Part shown: positions 1 to 10,982 of the stretch, one piece after another
Position numbering within the stretch: position 1 is the stretch's first letter
Layout of the letters: each line of letters opens with the position of its first letter
Assembly (NCBI GenBank): GCA_025201345.1
Contig: JAIXMG010000030.1
Coordinates: forward strand, 1 to 64,000
DNA length: 64,000 bases
Reading direction: 5' to 3'
Origin: Thamnidium elegans
Taxonomy: Eukaryota; Mucoromycota; Mucoromycetes; Mucorales; Mucoraceae
Position numbers and translations under genes: made by a program
The notes under the pieces: generated by a model
The model's input: the letters and a program-made list of their open reading frames with translations, nothing else
Databases searched by the model: none
What the model was told of the DNA's origin: nothing

Positions 1-578
1 AAAGTCTATCTGACTATTTAGTTCCTAATACCTAATTATTTTAGGAGTTTCTTACGGAACAAGATAAAGTATTGCCTGGATTTAATTGTTCCACATCATC
101 TATTATCAAATTAAAGGCACATAATACCTTCATGGGTAAGAAGTTTTCGGAGCTTAATACCTTAGAGAAAATTACTGTTAGGTAAGAAAACAAAACTTTA
201 TAATTTATATGATGTTTTGACACGCAAATATAGCAATGGATTTAATTCCATCCTTGATTTAACTGATAACAATGATGATTCAGTTTCCCAAAAAACATTA
301 TTTACAAAAGAGCAATGGGAGGAACTAAACAATCTTTATAACAAAAAGATTAAATGGAATCCCATTGACTCTGAAATTGCTCAAGAACTGCAAGAAATTG
401 AAAAAGTAAACTATTACTAAATGATAAAACTTGCAGCAAAAAAATTAACATATTTTTCCTTTATAAATAGCTTGCGGAAATAAACATTAAAGAAGCGTAT
501 AAGCTTTCTTTGACTAAACAAATTAAATACGCTTTTTCTGAAGAAGAGCCTTTTTTCAAAATTTATTCAATTAGTTAA
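1..578 (+). CDS. 3'-partial hypothetical protein
   Basis: Three exons can be joined by GT..AG introns. An exon after the TTTTAG near 42 reads EFLTEQDKVLPGF and runs to about 191. A second spans about 243-405, and a third about 471-578 ends ...PFFKIYSIS at TAA 576-578. The 5' part lies outside the window. The readable part is hydrophilic with a Gln/Glu-rich helical stretch (KEQWEELNNLYNKKIKW, then IAQELQEIEKV). I do not recognise a family. Its stop lies beyond the stop of the opposite-strand gene, so the two coding ends overlap by about 12 bp. Frame continuity across both introns supports a real gene, but function is unknown. Confidence 0.5.
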
Positions 579-1584
579 CGGCAAGTTCTTTTTAATAGAT
601 GTGATTTGGCCTAAAACAGATCTTTTTAAGAACATGGTACTGGTCTGACAAATTTTCTCTACAGTATCCAGTGCATCGAATTCTACTAATACTTGCGCAT
701 ATTTACTGGTGAGAACTAATAATAACTGCATCGAACTCTTATCTTTTGGTGTCAAATCGACAATTGTTTTTATTGGTTGAAGAAGATCGAAAAGGCCAGA
801 TTTATCCAGCAAAAGTAAAGGTTGTACAGTTAAGATTGTATTCAGTATTTGGAAAATACTATTGCCCCAAGGTCTTAAATACTTTCTACTGGTCATTACG
901 TTTTCATTACTCGAAAAATAAAGTTCACCATCGGATAATATCGCTCTAAATACAGAAATATTAAAATACAAGTATAGTTTTGTATAAGTTACTTACTTTA
1001 ATAGATTTAATCTTTGAGACGCGTTCAGTGCTTCGCTAATAACTTTCATAATTATCTCGGTTTGTGGTCGATCCAAGTTTGATTGAAATAATAAAGGTAC
1101 TATCAACCCGTCTACAACTGATTTACCTTCTTCTTTTGCTATTGACAGAGTATTGTTCGTCAATAATCGTGGTGCAGAAGACGTTAATTCGTTAATCTAA
1201 ACATCACTGTTTTTAGTTATGAACAGTGACAACATTCAACTGTAATACCTTTGGATAATAAGCTGCATGTATCAATAATGTGGCACTGGCACCGGATATA
1301 TTCTCTGTGTTCATAATCTCTTTGTTTAAATCGGATACTATGTCATCAGACCATAACTTGATGTCTATTGACTTTAAAGCTTCTTTAAGCTAATAGATAT
1401 ATATTAGTCTTCACTCTTTAATTATTGATTTTCTTCTTACATTAGGAAGTGATAATTCGATTAGATTTCGTAATGCACGCGTTTTTTTCTCTGCTGGTAT
1501 CTGAGAACCAGATAGTGTAAATACACTCAGAGAATCAAGTAAGTCGGATAGATCTTCTGTATTTGTTTCTTCTGGTTCTGACAT
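567..1584 (-). CDS. Hypothetical alpha-helical protein, four exons
   Basis: Four exons join in frame on the minus strand. The start ATG (MSEPEETNTEDLSDLL) is at 1584. Introns lie at about 1390-1440, 1197-1248 and 951-996, and the stop is at 567-569. The product is roughly 300 residues of mostly amphipathic helix with no membrane segment. Recognisable stretches are LIHAAYYPK, SVVDGLIVPLLFQ and QILNTILTVQPLLLLDKSG. It resembles a HEAT-like repair or recombination factor in texture only, and I cannot name it. The frame is open upstream of the ATG for about 45 bp (EFIQPIVKKKDID), so a further 5' exon is possible. The 3' end overlaps the opposite gene. Confidence 0.55.
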
Positions 1585-1780
1585 AATTGTGTCAATATCT
1601 TTTTTTTTCACAATAGGCTGAATAAACTCTCTAACGGTGTATTTTTATATAAATATACGTTAAGAAATACATAAAACGAAGGAGAGGAAAGGTTAGAGTT
1701 TGACATGTTAGAAAACAAAAAAGGATATTATAATGGGCTCGAGATAATGAGTCTCATTCATTTTTATAAAAGCAGCTTCA

Positions 1781-1964
1781 GCTACGCAAACGTTGTTAAA
1801 CGATAGTTCTAAAATATCTTGCTGTCTTTTACTTTACTTTTATGTCTTTCACCATCGATCTGAAAGGCAGCTTTTAAGCCTTCAGAAAACTGAGATTCTG
1901 GACATTCTTCTAAAGATTGTCGAATGGCAGCTATTTTCCTTGCTTTAAGTTCTCGAATAGACAT
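1781..1964 (-). CDS. Possible small ORF or upstream exon
   Basis: From ATG 1964 the minus strand reads MSIRELKARKIAAIRQ and stays open for about 50 codons to a TAG near 1812. A GT..AG intron (about 1838 to 1782) could join it to a second piece reading TEAAFIKMNETHYLE. It lies between the tRNA ligase and the helical-protein gene, on the same strand as both. It could be a small independent gene or the 5' end of the 567-1584 gene, but I could not find a phase-correct splice to that gene. Confidence 0.25.
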
Positions 1965-2030
1965 GTATAAAAAAAAAGGAAAAAAGAAGTAATATTTTTT
2001 TTTTTTTTAAAAAAAAAGGCAAATAATTTA

Positions 2031-3312
2031 TTATAATTCTGACAGTTTTCCAGTCTCCCAAAACTTTTCAAACTCTTGACGTACAAGAATGATACCTTTG
2101 TTAGATTTGAATTCTCTAAACCACTCAGGATTGCTAATCGCACGCTTACGTAGCCAATCGATATAATAGGGTGTCTTTTCATAAGTCATTCTAATCCCTT
2201 CGTTTGTTTCCTTTAAACTGATGTTTCCATCTTCGTCGACTTTAAGTAAGGCTTTTGTAACTTCACGGTATTCTCTATATACTAAATACTGTTCATTTTT
2301 GATCTTGAAGAAAAAATCCTTTCCGTTTCGCTTACAACGCACAACAGCACCTTCTATCTCTCTTCCATCGTATAATCCTGTTTGTTGCATTTCATCTGAA
2401 AATTGTTTTACCTGCTTGATAGTATCAAACACCTTGAATTCTGTGATATGGAACCCGAATACAGCTGCTGTTTTCTGAACAACTGAACTTGGGAGGGTAT
2501 GTAATTCGGCAGTATGATAGTTGATTCCGTGAAGGTAGAGTCCACGCGCTTTACCTGTATAAGGTAGAATATGTTGTTCGAATTCATCATCGCATAACTA
2601 ACATGATTTTAATTGTCAATATGCTTCTTCTTCTTTTCTTTTTTTTTTTTTTTTTTTTTTTGACACTGTCTTATACTTACTTCGAACACCAGTGTGATTT
2701 TCTTTTCAAATAACCATCCTGCTAAATCTGCTTCCACCTTTCCGGATGAATCCAAATGCTTCAACACCCAATTGTATCCAACACCACCATGAGCACTGTT
2801 ATCAGTCTTTTCAGCAGGGATGGAATGCTTGGATGTGACGATCACCTTCTCTTTAGACAAAGCAGCAACAAAAATAATACAACCATTTTCTTTTGCTGTT
2901 ACTTCGTAGGGTCCAACAGTATCACTTTCGATAGAAGGCCACTTTTTTTTTAAAAAAAAAATGATAAGTACACGCTACATGATCCTATTTTATATATATA
3001 TATATATGTTACCTGGGTTGCATTTGTTTCAAACACATTAAAGAATTTATCATAACCTCTAACCATAATATCATATTCTCCTTTAGTTTCTTTAGTAAAT
3101 AATCCTCTAGCCATAGTTGGAAAAGTATCACACTTCTTTTTGTAAACGTTTTCTCGTACAGTCCAGCTTGTCCATACTTGACCATCCTCCAAAGTGAAAT
3201 CTTTACTCCGTAATTCCTTAGGCGTCTCTTTCTTTATTTGGTAAAGTTTCTCTACTACGGTTTGAATTTGTTCCGGATTTAAATCGATGGTGGGAATAGT
3301 AATGTCTTCCAT
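2031..3312 (-). CDS. TRL1: tRNA ligase, stand-alone adenylyltransferase (sealing) domain
   Basis: Three exons (3312-3013, 2941-2681, 2597-2031) give about 375 residues. This is the Rnl1-type ATP-dependent RNA ligase domain that seals spliced tRNA exons and, in ascomycetes, HAC1 mRNA. The nucleotidyl lysine motif KENG sits near residue 117 (yeast Trl1 has KANG at 114). ELCDDEFEQHI and GLYLHGIN follow, then EGAVVRC (motif IV) and FFKIKNEQYLVYREYREVTK (motif V). Yeast Trl1 continues into kinase and cyclic phosphodiesterase domains. Here the frame stops at KLSEL*, with no intron signal leading onward and no healing domains downstream. The end-healing activities must therefore come from another gene. 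Family call is firm; the stand-alone form is read directly from the sequence. Confidence 0.9.
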
Positions 3313-3699
3313 TTGTATACTTTGTAAAATAAACTGACGTGAAAAGAATGGAAAAAAACTTTATTTAAATAGCACTTCTTAAAATTACTGCGGCTTTTTT
3401 TTTTTTTCGCTCCTGCGTCGTGACTCATAAAGTATCTTTTCGACATTTCATTAGCCTGTCAAAATAAACGATCTTCCAATTCTTTGAGGGGAGGGGCTGT
3501 ATGTCTTATTTATAATTTTTAATTGTAATCTCTTTATCTCAAATATTAATAAATATTTATTTATTTTGGTGAGTTTTCCTGGCGAAGAGTAACCTTTTTA
3601 AAATACTTGTTACACACACACACAGTTTTTAGTTCACATGCGAAAAAAAAATATGTTTACAAATTACCAAGTTAACGTTATTTCTTATAAGAAATGCTG
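3313..3699. other. Intergenic AT-rich spacer
   Basis: About 390 bp between the tRNA ligase start and the next ORF. It contains T-runs and a short (CA)n stretch near 3613. I see no coding segment, RNA gene or repeat with a partner elsewhere in the window. Confidence 0.5.
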
Positions 3700-3933
3700 C
3701 TAAAGTTTTTTATTAAACTTTGTTTCTGGTTCATATCGTTTGTATTCGAAGGGAAAGTGATTAATTATTGTCTTTGGAACCAATATAGGATGGCGCGTCT
3801 TCTTGATATGCTCTTGATAACATATTTCAAGGTCACCGTAGCTTGCTAACTTTTCTTCTGCCTTTGAAATATTTTCTGTGTTATATTCTAATCCAAACAG
3901 AACACACAAAGCGAATTCACGAGAAATAGACAT
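3700..3933 (-). CDS. Small hypothetical protein, 77 aa
   Basis: The ORF from ATG 3933 begins MSISREFALCVLFGLEYN and ends ...ETKFNKKL*. The sequence is balanced and not low-complexity (KAEEKLASYGDLEICYQEHI), unlike the shadow ORFs around it. No signal peptide or known motif is visible. It lies in a stretch rich in gene fragments, so it may be the remains of a larger gene. Confidence 0.35.
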   Translation of the reverse strand: MSISREFALCVLFGLEYNTENISKAEEKLASYGDLEICYQEHIKKTRHPILVPKTIINHFPFEYKRYEPETKFNKKL

Positions 3934-4196
3934 ATTTAGGCGTAAATAAATAAGAGAAAAAAAAAGAAGAAAGAGAAAAATCAAGCTTTGAAGGGAAATT
4001 TGTAATTCGAGATACACAGGATACTCTTTAGCTTGTCAGGAAACCCCAATGGGGACAGACTTGCAAGCATATACAATTGGCATAAAATCATTCCGGACCT
4101 TTTTGCAAATCAAGGCATGATATCTTAAGAAATTGGTTCTGTACCAAAAGTAAGTGGATGTTCAGAAAAAAAAATTTTATAAGATTACCTCACAAT

Positions 4197-5002
4197 TTAG
4201 GTTTTAAGACGTACACATTTCGTTAATGGGAATATGCCCCAAACGGCTTCCTTTTCCTCGATGTGGTTTTTATTCAAAGGAATAAAAGAAACAACGGATA
4301 GCCGACGATTACAAGGACTATGCTGTATAATATAATCGTGGCTGTACGACAGGGAAACTTGTGTGATTGTATCGTCATCTTCGGGTTTACAAGACAGTAT
4401 CTTCATAGCTTTATTAAAGTATTTTTCTTGGAACTGTATAGATATTTTAATAGGTCTTGGGGATGAAAAGTACGGTAATCAAACATTATCTAGCTCGTTT
4501 CCGTAACTGACAGGTTCATAACCGAGCAATCGTATAATACTACAAGCTATATCATGAAATTGTAACTGATTAATCAGTTAGAAGATGTGATTAATTGGCT
4601 TTTGGCGATGATGGTAAGAGAGAAGACGAAATCATGTGGTCCGGTTCCGTAAGAGATCCGTCAGATTCAGATGTATTCGATATGGCTAAAATTGTTAAAT
4701 TCTATCGAATATAAAATAATAATCCAATCATCAGTATTACCTGTAATATGCTTTCCTTTGAAGTGTTGCTGGTATAAATCAAGACTATTAACAGTAACAA
4801 AACACCCACAGCGTACGTAATATATATTTTGAAAAAGGTTAGTTACAATTACTTTGTAAAGTTTAACCTCGTTTAAAGAAATTCTTAAATGATTCAATAC
4901 TTACTAAGTCGTTACTTTTTTTGCGACAAGAAAATCACTTAAAATTCGATCTGAAACCAGGCAGGATTTACATAGAAGACACTTGCCTATATACGAATTC
5001 AT
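4197..5002 (-). pseudogene. Truncated pseudocopy of the zinc-finger family gene at 29.7-31.8 kb
   Basis: Nucleotides and translation match the 5' half of the gene at 29668-31819. The shared segment around 4667-4897 differs at only a few residues (CGCFVTVNSLDLYQQHFKGK is identical). Later, SYSHDYIIQHSP and SFIPLN match as well. The copy is disabled in several ways. The acceptor that reads CAAAAG in the full gene reads CAAAAT here. The exon after the next intron meets a TAA soon after MISSSLLPSSPKAN. Similarity ends near 4250, where the full gene has about 270 further residues. The first exon differs: MNSYIGKCLLCKSC keeps a CxxCxxC that the full gene lacks. Confidence 0.8.
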
Positions 5003-5062
5003 TGCTAAAAAAAAAGAGATATAGTTAAAGAAGGAGAAAGACAGAAAAATTATTAACCACAG

Positions 5063-5093
<31 letters not shown>

Positions 5094-5140
5094 CATAGTC
5101 AAAACAATCAATCAATATTTGAACACGAAATATAAATGCT

Positions 5141-5508
5141 CAGAATATTGATCCATTTCCTCGGCATATTGCAGAATTATATTTCCATACTTTCAAGGTA
5201 GAATAAAAATCGCAAATACTTTTAAAATATGGCACCTTTTTCTTGAACTGTTTTCTATACTTGGACGGTACAGTAACACAAATTGTGCCATTCTCAAAGC
5301 CCGTAACGCCAACTAGAACTGTATAGTCTTAAACAAAAGACAAATCGAGTAAACTCTTCAATGCAAATAAGCTGATAATAATCTTTTTAAGGGTCATAAG
5401 AACGCTTATCTATTGCACCTTTTTTAAAGATAGAAAAATACTTATACTTACGTAAAGAAAAACCATAAGCGTGGTACACAGTAACAGACTCATGCATAAC
5501 AAGAGATA
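5141..5508 (-). pseudogene. Fragment of a lineage-specific hypothetical gene
   Basis: Reading the minus strand from about 5508 gives SLVMHESVTVYHAYGFSLR before a GTAAGT donor. After a roughly 33-bp gap it reads AIDKRSYDP, an in-frame TAA, then KDYYQLICIEEFTRFVF. A shifted frame follows: DYTVLVGVTGFENGTICVTV ... GNGSIF* to 5141. The segments look like conserved protein but are separated by a stop and a frame change. The upstream side is a 24-bp T-run and low-complexity DNA. It is most likely a decayed 3' part of a dispersed gene family; the function is not recognised. Confidence 0.4.
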
Positions 5509-5519
<11 letters not shown>

Positions 5520-5541
<22 letters not shown>

Positions 5542-6085
5542 GTTCATATTACTGTGTGTGTGTAAAAAATAATTTAGTAAAAACATGATGAATGATGCCA
5601 TATTGCACATTTTTAAGAATTTAGTTGGAAACGATGTTTCGTATCTCGATCTTTTTTTTTTTTTCGGTGTACAATCTTAAGCTTTATTTTTCGGGCATAA
5701 GGTTGTCTAAAACGATATTCTCTATTAGTCTTGGTAAAAAGTGTAAAGTTTACACTGTAAAACACGATCAATAATTATGACAATAATAGATATGACGAAA
5801 AATAATCTGGTTTTGCTAAAGCATTAGTTAAATACTCCGCTTTGATGCGTACGAATTGTTGACAATTGGGGTTTTGATCAATCTCCGGACTTTGGGAAAT
5901 ACACAAACACACACTCATAGACATCGATTGCGAATACGTATTGCACAATCATTTCGTATAATGATGATATTTTTTTTTTCTCTTGCAAAGAAAATAGTAA
6001 TATAAATAATAAGTACATTTTTTCTGTTGTTGTAGAAATATTATTCTTTATTTTCATTAATAACTAATTCATTTACCTTAAAAAT
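5520..6085. other. Promoter-side intergenic region of the MFS gene
   Basis: Contains a T-run, (AC)n bits and AT-rich DNA leading to ATG 6086. No further coding sequence is seen. It presumably holds the transporter promoter, but no specific site can be called. Confidence 0.4.
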
Positions 6086-8010
6086 ATGGGGTATCAGGAA
6101 GAAAATAAAACATCACAAGGTGTAGTCAATGAAAAAGTTCAAGTTATAGACATTCTGGACGAAAAAAGTCAAAAAGGTGATATTAAATTAGACGGATCTG
6201 ATTCATCTTTCACCAGCTCTTCAAACACGTATGATATCGATGGCTACGTTCCTGAGCTTCAGTGGACCGAGGAAGAAGAGAAAAAAGTGTTATATATCAT
6301 CGATACTAAATTGATGCCTTTTGTTTTACTCATGACATTTGTATTAAATATGGATAGAACTAATATATGTAAGTTTTTTTTTAAAAAGAAAAAGTATATA
6401 ATTGCATACAAAAGAGCATTGTAATTAATTTTCTCTTATAGCCAATGCCATTTCCGATAATTTGCCAGCAGATTTAGGGTTCGATATTACTGGAGTTAAT
6501 ACAGCTACACTCATGTACTCTATTGTATTTACACTTGTAACACTTGTTACAAACCCTATTGTAAAGCGTGTGGGTCCACACGTTTGGATTCCTATTCTTA
6601 TGTTCTCATGGGCTATTGTTACTTGGGCTCATGCTCTTCTTCACGTAAGAAATACATCTTGAAAACCAAATTTTTTTTTTCAAATTTACTTATTTTTAAA
6701 ATAGAACTATAAAGGATTTCTTGCTATTCGTTTCTTCATTGCTTTAACTGAAGCAGGATTTATTCCCGCATCTTTGATTTATCTCAACACGTGGTACAAG
6801 AATACTGAACTTGCTACCCGTCTTACTTGGTTCTGGGGTATTCAAGCATTTGCTTCTGCTTTCTCTGGCTTAATTTCGTTTGCTATCTTCAGATTATCTG
6901 GCGTTGCCGGGCTTTACGGTTGGCAATGGCTTTTTGTTATTGACGGTATCTTTACACATGTTATTGGTTTTATTGCCATGTAAGTTGTTATAAGCATTTG
7001 GTTTTATGACATCCTTTTTATTAACAACTTTTTTCTCCCCACCAGTTTATATATCCCTGCTGGACCTTTTAGAACAAGTGGTATACTTCGTGGTAAAGAT
7101 GGTTGGTTTACTGCTCGTCAAGCCAACATTGCTGTAACCCGAATCATGCGTGACGATATCTCCAAGACTGGCCAAAAGAATGCAATTACTTGGCACGACG
7201 CTAAAATTGCACTTCTCGACACTAAATTATGGACTCATTTAGTTATTACATTCACAAGGTAGACCAAAAGATAAAATAATGGGGGTTTAGGGTTAATATT
7301 CTGACTTTTTTTTTTTATAGTATGATGCCTACCACACCTGTCGGAGTGTATCTTCCTACAATGATTAGAAATTTCGGGTTTCCTGTGACCACCAGTAATT
7401 TATTGACGGTCCCTTCTCACATCATCGGTTTGGTAGTTTCAATCTTTGTTGCTCGTAGTGCGGATAAAAGAGGTAACTACGCATACCACGCTTTATTTGG
7501 AGTCGTTTGGTCTATGGCTGGTTTCCTTGCTCTTGAGTTTATGAAGGACGGTGCAGGCCGTTGGAACTTTTACGTTGCAGCTTTGTTTATTTCTTCATCT
7601 CCTACATGGCACGGTATGCACATTGCGTGGATGTCTAGTAACTTGGCACCTCTTGGAAAACGTACGCTTGCATTAGGCGCAGTTATTGGAGCAGCGAATA
7701 TATGTGGTGTTCCAGGCTCTCAAATATATCGTAAGTGTACCCAACTGCTGTGTAATAAAATAACAGCATTCTCATACCCTCTATTTTAGAACAAGATGAT
7801 GCCCCAAGATTCTATAACGGTAACTGGATTAACTTTGCAGTCACTGCTTTCTCTGGTATCCTGTTGATTTTCCAACACACAAGATATGTACTTACAAACA
7901 AGCGTCGCACGCAGAAATGGAATGCGTTGTCCGATACTGAAAAGAAACATTATATTCAAAACACAAAAGATGAAGGCTCCAATCGATTGGACTACAAGTT
8001 TAGAGTTTAA
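6086..8010 (+). CDS. MFS transporter, anion:cation symporter (Tna1/Dal5-like)
   Basis: Six exons: 6086-6368, 6442-6644, 6705-6979, 7046-7258, 7321-7730 and 7790-8010, all GT..AG with matching phases. The roughly 530-residue product has a hydrophilic acidic N-terminus (about 80 residues) and then about 12 hydrophobic segments. ACS-family hallmarks are VLNMDRTNISNAISDNLPAD at the first helix, GFIPASLIYLNTWY in helix 4, and GWQWLFVIDGI after helix 6. Members carry small organic anions such as nicotinate, allantoate, ureidosuccinate or vitamins across the plasma membrane with protons. The substrate cannot be read from sequence. The C-terminus is cytoplasmic and charged (EGSNRLDYKFRV). It is the only transporter in this part of the window and has no linked pathway genes. 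Confidence 0.88.
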
Positions 8011-8573
8011 AAATAATCATGTAATTCGTCACCCCATTATCATACCCCCACGCTACTATTTTCTAAAAATAAATTATTGTATATATACTATTTGGCGCAA
8101 CAAAAAAAAAAGAATGATCAGAGAACCAACGATTTTTCTCTTATGAGACCATTGTTCACGTAGAAAACGGTACAAGAAGCTCGGATAAATGAGTGAAAAG
8201 GCCTGTACTATCTCGACTAAACTTTAAATCGCCTTACAATATTATTATCTACTGTTGTACTATCTATTGTTCTACAGTGTTTCACATATCGTAATTCGTT
8301 TTTAAAACTTTTTACAGCAGAAAGTATTAAAAAAAACATATTTTTGGTTACTCAACTGATTATATCTTTTGAAAACTCTTATAAAATCACAAAAAAGATA
8401 ATTTTTACAAATATATTTATTATTTTTTGTTTGAGGGGGTATTATTTGTCAGTAGGGGTTTAGATACTATAGAGATGAGGCATATATAGTCATAGATAAT
8501 GAACTCTTTTTTTTCAAAAAAAGGGGGGGTTTTTTTTTGGTTTCTTTTTTTTTGTTATAGTCATAATCGAAAT
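8011..8573. other. Convergent 3' intergenic region (MFS / ACS)
   Basis: About 560 bp between two converging genes. It holds AT-rich sequence, several T- and A-runs and a G7-T9 block near 8524-8540. No coding sequence or structured RNA is seen. It presumably contains both polyadenylation regions. Confidence 0.4.
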
Positions 8574-10982
8574 TTACTTCTTTCCATGAACAACTTCGAT
8601 TAAATGAGCAACAACAGAAGGATCGGCCAAAGTAGAGATATCACCTAAAGAATCCTGCTCTCCGTTGACGATCTTACGAAGGATACGACGCATGATCTTA
8701 CCAGAACGGGTCTTGGGGAGATCGTTGACTACGTAAATACGCTTGGGTGTAGCAAAGGGACCAATGACCTTACGTACTTGCAAAGACAATTCCTTGTCAA
8801 GACCTTCAGAGTCTTCGATATTAGGCTTTAAACAAGCAAAGGCGTGGATACATTGACCTGTCAAATCGTCTTGACCACCTACAACGGCAGCTTCAGCAAC
8901 AGAGTGATGAAGAATCAAGGCGGATTCGATTTCGGCGGTAGAGAGACGATGACCAGAAACGTTAATAACATCTACAAAAGTAAATGATTAGATCACTGGT
9001 TACATTTTGATTGGAAGGGTATATATAAACTTACCATCAACTCGTCCACGAATGAAAATATAGCCATCCTTATCTCTGGTAGCACCATCACCTAATGGGA
9101 TTACATAAAAAAAATGTTAGTATTAAACTTTTAGGTCATATGTTTGTTTCGCGTTACCAGTGAAGTAAGTTCCCTTGTAAGGGTGCAAGTATGTGTCAAG
9201 GTAACGGTGGTGGTTGTTATAGACAGTACGAGCCATAGAAGGCCATGCTTGGCTGACGGCCAAGACACCAGTAACATCGTTACCTAATAATTCAACGCCA
9301 CTAAAAAAAAAGTTTAATAAATGTTCTTAAAAAAAAAAGTGTAGCGTAATACAAAATACTTACGTAGTGGGGTCAAGAATGATGGGCTTGATACCAAAGA
9401 AGGGGAAGGTAGCAGATCCAGGCTTGGTAGCCATGGCACCAGGTAAAGGAGTGACAATGATGGAACCGGTCTCGGTTTGCCAGTAGGTGTCGACAACAGC
9501 ACATTGGCCCTTACCAACCTTTTCGTTATACCATTCCCATGCTTCGGGATTGATAGGCTCACCAACGGAACCAATAACACGAAGACTAGACAAATCGCAC
9601 TTATCGACCCACTTGTCGCCAAGACGACGGAGGGCACGAATAGCAGTAGGAGCAGTGTAGAATTGAGTGACCTTGTGCTTAGCAACCAAGTCCCAGAAAC
9701 GGCTAGGATCAGGGTAGGTTGGAGTAGACTCGAATAAAACAGTAGTTGCACCAAGAGCAAGAGGACCATAAACAATGTAGGTGTGACCGGTAATCCTATT
9801 AACTAATTTTAGAAAACCTAAAAGAGTAAAAATCAAGTATTTTTTTTTTTTTACCATCCAACATCAGCCATACAAGCATGGATATCTCCTGGGTGGTAAT
9901 CAAAGATGTATTTAACAGAGGCGGCAGCACCTAAAAGATAACCACCGGTGGTATGTAAGACACCCTTAGGGGTACCTGTGGAACCAGAGGTGTAAAGCAA
10001 GAAGAGAGGATCTTCTGAGTTTACGTTAGTAGGGGCACAATAAGGACGAGCCTTGGCCATTTCTTCGTGCCACCAGAGATCACGACCTGCGGTGAAAGGA
10101 ACGTCGGAACCAGTACGACGTAACATCAAGACGTGTTCAACAGTAGGAGTGTCCTTTAAGGCCTCATCGACAATACGCTTAGTGGCAATGTTCTTACCAC
10201 CACGTCTGCCTTCATCAGCAGTCAAGACAACACGAGCACCAGCATCATTGATACGGTCACGAAGAGAGTCAGATGAGAAACCGGCAAAGACAACAGAGTG
10301 AACGGCACCAAGACGGGCACAGGCCAACATGGCATACACAGCTTCAGGAACCATAGGCATGTAGATGGCAACATTGTCTCCCTTACGGACATCCAAAGAC
10401 TTTAAGACGTTGGAAAGACGAGATACTTCTTGTAATAATTCACGGTAGGTAATGTTACGAACATTCTCTGGTTCATCACCTTCGTGGATAATAGCAATCT
10501 TTTTGTTTATCAAAAAATGGTTAATTTTTTATGCAATTCAGCCTTTTTTTTTTTATTGACCCCTTAATTTTTTTTTTTTATCGCCCATGCTCCTTATATT
10601 TTTTTTTTTTTTCAATTACCTTGTCTGGAGTAGCTAATGCGTGACGATCAATACAGTTGACGGAAACGTTAAGTTCGCCTTCTAAAAACCAAGCAACATC
10701 ACCTTCAGTCAAGCTACCGCTTTGAACAGTCTCGAAAGGCTTTGACCAAGTCAATAATTCACGAGCAAGCTAACAAACAAATAAAGTTAGATCTATGCAA
10801 ACAATAAAAAATAAAATAGACCATACGTTTCCAAAAAACTTGTCGGGCTGGTTTACACTCTCTTCCCACATTTCCTTGTATTGTTCAAAACTGGAAACAT
10901 GAGGCTTGGGAAGACCTTTACCGTTCAACAATCTGGGAGGAACTTGGTAAAGTTTTTCGGCGGGAGCAGCTACAACAGTCAT
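8574..10982 (-). CDS. ACS1: Acetyl-CoA synthetase
   Basis: Seven exons on the minus strand, from ATG 10982 ([16 protein letters not shown]) to TAA 8574-8576. The enzyme converts acetate, ATP and CoA to acetyl-CoA via acetyl-AMP. Visible hallmarks are the N-terminal [12 protein letters not shown] region, the AMP-binding P-loop [28 protein letters not shown] split by an intron near 9790-9855, [37 protein letters not shown], and the C-terminal [14 protein letters not shown]. The last holds the conserved Lys that reversible acetylation controls in this family. Codon use is biased, in keeping with high expression. Introns near 10502-10620 and 9791-9854 carry T- and A-runs. No peroxisomal targeting signal is evident (ends VVHGKK), suggesting a cytosolic or nuclear enzyme. 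Confidence 0.95.

Noticed and set aside
9314..9775. Leucine-rich 153-codon ORF overlapping ACS
   Set aside because: Same strand but the wrong frame of an ACS exon; the ACS frame carries the family motifs.
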